Below, one piece after another: positions 13,397-17,045 of a stretch of 17,045 nucleotides of DNA. Positions within the stretch are counted from its first letter, which is position 1; each line of letters starts with the position of its first letter. The notes beneath the pieces were generated by a model that saw only the letters and a list, made by a program, of their open reading frames with translations, was not told where the DNA came from and made no database searches. The stretch covers positions 1 to 17,045 of the forward strand of contig JBDTNQ010000098.1 in assembly GCA_039933635.1 (NCBI GenBank), in the 5' to 3' direction. The stretch is from JBDTNQ01 sp039933635. Its GTDB lineage: Bacteria > Acidobacteriota > Vicinamibacteria > Vicinamibacterales > SCN-69-37. The position numbers were made by a program, and so were the translations under genes.

Positions 13397-14959
13397 GTGA
13401 CCGCACGCGTTTCGGCCGACTATCTCATCATCGGCAGCGGCATCGCGGGTTTGCGGGCGGCTGTGGCACTCGCGCCCCATGGCCGCGTCATCATTCTTAC
13501 CAAGTCCGACCCCGGCGCCGGCAGTACCGGGTATGCCCAGGGCGGCATCGCCGCGGCCGTCGGAGACGACGACTCACCTGAGCTGCACGAACACGACACG
13601 ATGCTGGCGGGGGATGGCCTGTGCGACGAGCCGGCCGTTCGCGTGCTCGTGTCCGAAGGTCCGCGGTACGTGGACGAACTGCTCGAGTGGGGGGCTGCGT
13701 TCGATCGCACGTCGCAGGGGCGGCTTGATCTTGCGCGCGAGGGGGCACACTCCGTGCGCCGCGTCCTCCACGCACACGATGCGACCGGGCGCGAGATCGG
13801 ACGCGTCCTCGCCGCGCGCCTGTCGGGCTATCCCTCCGTCACCGTCATCGACCACGCCGTGGCCGTGCAGGCCATCGTCGACGATGGCGTCGTGACGGGA
13901 GTGCGGTTTCTCGATGCGACGGGCGGGCTGACGGAGGCTCGCGCGGGGGCGACGCTCCTGGCGACCGGCGGCGCGGGGCAGGTCTACCGCGAGACGACCA
14001 ATCCTGCCGTAGCGACCGGCGACGGCATCGTGCTGGCGTACCTGGCCGGCGCGCGCGTCACCGATCTCGAGTTCGTGCAGTTCCATCCGACGGCGCTCGC
14101 CGTACCCGGCGTGCCGCGGTATCTGCTGTCCGAAGCGCTGCGAGGAGAAGGCGCGAAGCTCATCAACGCGCAGGGCGAAGCGTTCGTACAGCGATACGAT
14201 CCTGCGGGTGACCTGGCGCCGCGCGATCGCGTGGCACGCGCCATTGTGCGGGAGTCCGAGCGCACGGGCGCTCCGGTATATCTCACCCTGGCGCATCTCC
14301 CTTCGAACGTCGTCCGCGAGCGGTTTCCGGCAATTGCCGAGTTGTGCCGCCGGGCGGGACTCGACCTGGCGACCGATCGCCTGCCGGTCGGGCCTGCGGC
14401 GCACTATCTCATGGGGGGGGTCGCGACCGATCTCAACGGGCGAACCTCGGTGCGCGGGCTGTTCGCGGCCGGGGAGGTCGCCTGCACGGGCGTCCACGGG
14501 GCCAATCGTCTGGCGAGCAACTCGCTGCTCGAGGGGCTCGTGTTCGGCGGTCGAGCGGGATGCGCGATGCGGGACGCCACGGCGGACTGGCCCGAGGCCG
14601 CGCGAGGCGTGGCCGACCCGCCACCGTCCGCCGAGCCCATGGTCGTGCCGACGACCGAGGCCGCGGTCCGGGACCTGATGTGGCGCACGGCCGCGGTGTT
14701 CCGCGATCGCGACGGCCTGCGTCAGGCGGCGGAGACGCTTGATCCGATGTGGGCGTCGCTGGATCAGCAGCGCGCGAACGGCGCGTCGCTGGATGTGTCC
14801 ACCTGGCGCGTGGCCAGCCTGCTGACGGTCGGCTCGCTCATCGTTCGCGCCGCGCTGGCGCGCGAGGAGAGCCGCGGGGGACACTCGCGCACCGACTTCC
14901 CCGAGAGGGACGATCTACACTGGAAGCGTCATCGCTACGACAGCCGAGGCGCGGTCTGA
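13397..14959 (+). CDS. nadB: L-aspartate oxidase NadB
   Basis: FAD enzyme that oxidises L-aspartate to iminoaspartate, the first step of de novo NAD synthesis; NadA would be the partner and is not in the window. It has 520 residues from GTG 13397. The FAD-binding GSGIAGLRAA starts at 13, with E/K TKSDPGAGST (35-44) and AQGGIAAAV (47-55). Catalytic residues known for E. coli NadB have equivalents: E115 (REGAHS), H230 (HPTAL), R281 (VARAI), H336 (HYLMGGV) and R371 (GANRLASNSLLEGLVFG). The C-terminal helical domain ends with RGGHSRTDFPERDD, diagnostic for NadB rather than SdhA/FrdA. An eight-G run at 14413-14420 encodes part of LMGGV and is a slippage-prone site. The gene runs 38 bp ahead of proS. 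Confidence 0.95.
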   Translation: MTARVSADYLIIGSGIAGLRAAVALAPHGRVIILTKSDPGAGSTGYAQGGIAAAVGDDDSPELHEHDTMLAGDGLCDEPAVRVLVSEGPRYVDELLEWGAAFDRTSQGRLDLAREGAHSVRRVLHAHDATGREIGRVLAARLSGYPSVTVIDHAVAVQAIVDDGVVTGVRFLDATGGLTEARAGATLLATGGAGQVYRETTNPAVATGDGIVLAYLAGARVTDLEFVQFHPTALAVPGVPRYLLSEALRGEGAKLINAQGEAFVQRYDPAGDLAPRDRVARAIVRESERTGAPVYLTLAHLPSNVVRERFPAIAELCRRAGLDLATDRLPVGPAAHYLMGGVATDLNGRTSVRGLFAAGEVACTGVHGANRLASNSLLEGLVFGGRAGCAMRDATADWPEAARGVADPPPSAEPMVVPTTEAAVRDLMWRTAAVFRDRDGLRQAAETLDPMWASLDQQRANGASLDVSTWRVASLLTVGSLIVRAALAREESRGGHSRTDFPERDDLHWKRHRYDSRGAV

Positions 14960-14987
14960 CACGCTGATTTCGCCACATCCTGTTCCC

Positions 14988-14991
14988 GGAG
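14988..14991 (+). promoter_or_regulatory. Ribosome-binding site that fixes the TTG start of proS
   Basis: GGAG lies six bases before TTG 14998. No ATG or GTG exists in this frame before M43, which lies inside the conserved core, so the TTG start is the only reasonable one. Confidence 0.65.
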
Positions 14992-14997
14992 TCCTGC

Positions 14998-16452
14998 TTG
15001 GCCGACCAGAAAAAAGACGCGTTCGTTACGGAGATCACGCCCCGATCGGAAGATTTTTCGCGCTGGTACCTCGACGTGGTGCGTCGCGCGGAGTTGGCTG
15101 ACTACTCACCGGTCAAGGGCTGCATGGTGATTCGCCCGTACGGCTACGCCATCTGGGAGCACATCCAGCGCATTCTCGACGCGCAGTTCAAGGCGACGGG
15201 GCACGTGAACGCGTATTTCCCGCTCTTCATCCCCGAAAGTCTGATCATGAAGGAGAAGGAGCACGTCGAGGGTTTCGCTCCGCAGGTCGCGTGGGTCACC
15301 AAGGGCGGCGACGAGGTGTTGGAGGAAAAACTGATCGTCCGTCCGACGTCCGAAGTGATGGTCGGGACGATGTACGCGAAGTGGATTCAGTCGTGGCGTG
15401 ACTTGCCCGTGCTCATCAACCAGTGGGCCAACGTGGTGCGCTGGGAGAAGGTGACGCGTCCCTTCCTGCGGACGACGGAGTTTCTGTGGCAGGAGGGGCA
15501 CACCGCTCACGAGACGGCCGAGGAGGCGGAGGAGGAAACCCTCAAGATCCTGGCGCTGTACAAGGCCTTCGCGGAGCAGGAACTCGCGATGCCGGTCATC
15601 GACGGTGTGAAAAGCGAGAGCGAGAAGTTCGCTGGCGCGTCACGGACCTATTCGATCGAGGCGTTGATGGGTGACGGCCGCGCCCTGCAGGCGGGCACGT
15701 CGCACAACCTCGGTCAGAACTTCGCGAAGGCCTTCGACATCCAGTTCCAGGGCCGGGACAAGACCGTGCAGCACGCGTGGACGACGTCCTGGGGGGTCTC
15801 CACGCGTCTCATCGGCGGCGTGATCATGACGCACGGGGACGATGCCGGGCTGGTGCTGCCGCCGCACATCGCGCCGCACCAGGTGGTGATCATCCCGATT
15901 CCACGTGGCACCTGGAAGGAAACGGTGCTTCCGAAGGCCGAAGCCATTCGCGACGAACTGGTGGCGCGCGGCGTCCGCGTGAAGCTCGATGCGAACGAGG
16001 AAACGTCGCCTGGCTGGAAGTACGCTGAATACGAGCTGCGCGGTGTGCCGCTGCGGCTGGAGATTGGCCCCAAGGATCTCGAGAAGTCTCAGGTCTTCAG
16101 CGCGCGCCGCGACACCCGCGAAAAGCAGGCGATCCCGTTTTCCACGCTGGCGGATCGTGTGATCGAGCTGCTCGAAGAGATACAGAGGAACCTCCTGGCG
16201 CGTGCCGTCGCCTTCCGTGAGGAGCACACGAGCGAGGCAGCCGACTGGACGGAGTTCAAGGCCCACATGGAGGGACGTCCTGGTTTTGTGATTGCTGCGT
16301 GGTGCGGGTCCGCGGAGTGCGAAGCCTCAATCAAGGCCGAAACCCAGGCGACCCTGCGCAACATCCCGCTCGACGCGCCGCGCGTCGACGGCCAGTGCGT
16401 CAAGTGCAACGGCGCCGCGTCCGTCAAAGCCTGGTTCGCGAAGGCCTACTAG
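14998..16452 (+). CDS. proS: Prolyl-tRNA synthetase, type 3 (short, eukaryote/archaeon-like form)
   Basis: Class II synthetase charging tRNA-Pro. It has 484 residues with a rare TTG start, far shorter than the 570-residue bacterial type because it lacks the editing insertion. Motif 1 is around VKGCMVIRPYGYAIWEHI (39-56), motif 2 is FLRTTEFLWQEGHTAH (156-171) and motif 3 is GVSTRLIGGVIM (266-277). The anticodon-binding domain covers about 295-400. The C-terminal zinc-type domain has C436, C441, C467 and C470 and ends in a terminal Tyr (KAWFAKAY), the signature of the ProRS-3 form. It follows nadB by 38 bp and may be co-transcribed. A long hairpin terminator follows. Presence of a second, long-form ProRS elsewhere cannot be judged. 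Confidence 0.97.
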   Translation: MADQKKDAFVTEITPRSEDFSRWYLDVVRRAELADYSPVKGCMVIRPYGYAIWEHIQRILDAQFKATGHVNAYFPLFIPESLIMKEKEHVEGFAPQVAWVTKGGDEVLEEKLIVRPTSEVMVGTMYAKWIQSWRDLPVLINQWANVVRWEKVTRPFLRTTEFLWQEGHTAHETAEEAEEETLKILALYKAFAEQELAMPVIDGVKSESEKFAGASRTYSIEALMGDGRALQAGTSHNLGQNFAKAFDIQFQGRDKTVQHAWTTSWGVSTRLIGGVIMTHGDDAGLVLPPHIAPHQVVIIPIPRGTWKETVLPKAEAIRDELVARGVRVKLDANEETSPGWKYAEYELRGVPLRLEIGPKDLEKSQVFSARRDTREKQAIPFSTLADRVIELLEEIQRNLLARAVAFREEHTSEAADWTEFKAHMEGRPGFVIAAWCGSAECEASIKAETQATLRNIPLDAPRVDGQCVKCNGAASVKAWFAKAY

Positions 16453-16461
16453 CTGACACTT

Positions 16462-16491
16462 GAAACCGGGAGTCTTTAGACTCCCGGTTTC
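16462..16491. terminator. Bidirectional hairpin terminator after proS
   Basis: GAAACCGGGAGTCT (16462-16475) and AGACTCCCGGTTTC (16478-16491) form a perfect 14-bp inverted repeat around TT. It starts 10 bp after the proS stop. Its ends are A-rich on the left and T-rich on the right, so it suits both strands. The last codons and TAA of the convergent minus-strand gene lie inside it. Confidence 0.85.
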
Positions 16492-17045
16492 GGCTTCGTT
16501 CTCGTTCGTGGCGCTGCCGCGACGAGCACAGCTGCGCCCGGCTGGGTCGTCAATACCCGGATCAGGGCCGGGCTGGTTCGGGTGAGGCCGTCCCGCGCGA
16601 CGATGGTGGCGAAGAGCGCGGCCAACCGGTTGCGCCATGTCTTGTCGCCGTCTGCCGCGGCGATCCACGCCGCGGCGATCGGCTCCAGCCATGTCGTATC
16701 ACCGAGCGCGGCCTCAGTGCCCGCGCCTGTCAGCGCGTCGTCGAGTGCCGCGAGCAGGTGCGCGGGAAGCCCACGAAGCGCGGCGAGTGCGGCGATCCGG
16801 CGTCCGACCGGCCGCCTGCGGTCGAGCGCGAGCTCGGTCAGGCGCTCGAACGCCGGGGTGCTGGCGGCCGCGTTGCTGTGCGCCGCGGCCGCCAGCACCT
16901 CGATCGCTTCGAGGGCGACCAAATCCGAGACGTCGCCGAGGGCGTCGGTCGCGATGGCGGTGGCGTGGGCCGCGTCAATGCCGGTGAGCGCGCGAAGGGC
17001 GGCCTGTCGCGTGTGTGCGTCGGCGCTCGGCTCAGCGGCCAGAGC
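16476..17045 (-). CDS. HEAT-like repeat protein, C-terminal part (cut by right edge)
   Basis: The minus-strand frame runs open from the right edge to TAA at 16476-16478, about 189 residues. A TTG at 16920-16922 is not a convincing start, because strong coding bias (third positions almost all G/C) continues upstream to 17045, so the gene is truncated by the window. The sequence is Ala/Leu/Asp-rich with repeated helical pairs such as RQAALRALTGIDA, VALEAIEVLAAAAHS and RRIAALAALRGL, which resembles HEAT/armadillo-type repeats. The tail APRTRTKPKPGV is basic. The final KPGV is encoded within the proS terminator hairpin. Function is unknown; partner-binding scaffold roles are common for such repeats. 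Coding is likely; the family call is weaker. Confidence 0.62.
   Translation of the reverse strand, partial: ALAAEPSADAHTRQAALRALTGIDAAHATAIATDALGDVSDLVALEAIEVLAAAAHSNAAASTPAFERLTELALDRRRPVGRRIAALAALRGLPAHLLAALDDALTGAGTEAALGDTTWLEPIAAAWIAAADGDKTWRNRLAALFATIVARDGLTRTSPALIRVLTTQPGAAVLVAAAPRTRTKPKPGV

Noticed and set aside
13335..13406. Longer aroB start 24 codons upstream
   Set aside because: The added residues are not family-like and would run into the nadB start; the ATG at 13334 begins the typical AroB N-terminus.
13574..14884. 436-codon minus-strand frame opposite nadB
   Set aside because: Arg/Gln-rich shadow in the codon-position-mirrored frame of NadB; no family pattern.
1..17045. CRISPR array, insertion sequence, tRNA or rRNA gene, phage or toxin-antitoxin system
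   Set aside because: No spaced direct repeats, transposase motifs, cloverleaf or rRNA-like tracts were seen; almost all of the window is accounted for by pilus and housekeeping genes.

Overview
The window is a dense, high-GC stretch from a Gram-negative-type bacterium. It carries a type IVa pilus (T4aP) biogenesis cluster followed by housekeeping genes. The gene content and style suggest Acidobacteriota, possibly the Vicinamibacteria side: pilB-pilT-pilC-pilA, then an ABC transporter, then pilD, with short Cys-containing pilins and a type 3 prolyl-tRNA synthetase. The order also resembles the Myxococcus xanthus pil locus, so a deltaproteobacterial-type relative is not excluded. This taxonomic reading is inference; no marker gene decides it.

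Layout. Positions 1-608 hold the 3' end of a probable outer-membrane beta-barrel protein, cut by the left edge. Positions 648-4751 hold the pilus motor operon: pilB (extension ATPase with an N-terminal MshEN-like c-di-GMP-binding motif pair), pilT (retraction ATPase) and pilC (inner-membrane platform). A 277-bp gap (4752-5028) carries a near-perfect sigma-54 promoter for the major pilin gene pilA (5029-5553). pilA is followed by a strong hairpin and a tandem heptamer repeat. From 5702 to 9851 come a DsbA-like thiol oxidoreductase, an ABC ATPase, an ABC-2 permease, a membrane-anchored TPR-like protein with a GspG-like tail, and the prepilin peptidase pilD. The last four genes are joined by start/stop overlaps. 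From 9974 to 12239 lie three minor pilin genes (PilV-, PilW- and PilX-like).

The remainder is core metabolism and translation. aroB (minus) converges on the pilus genes and diverges from nadB (plus). proS follows nadB, starting at a TTG with a good ribosome-binding site. A long perfect hairpin terminator separates proS from a convergent, right-truncated HEAT-like repeat gene on the minus strand.

How the parts work together. PilB and PilT drive pilin polymerisation and retraction through PilC. PilD cleaves the leader of PilA and the minor pilins, whose G|F(T/S)L(L/I)E sites are visible. The PilV/W/X-like proteins would prime assembly. The DsbA-like protein may oxidise the two cysteines of the major pilin or those of the PilW-like protein. 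The ABC transporter plus TPR gene occupies the same place as M. xanthus pilG-pilH-pilI, between pilA and pilD, and is the least understood part of the locus. The pilS/pilR regulators and the pilMNOPQ alignment genes are not in the window. No mobile element, CRISPR array, tRNA or rRNA gene was found, and no gene-free stretch exceeds 300 bp.
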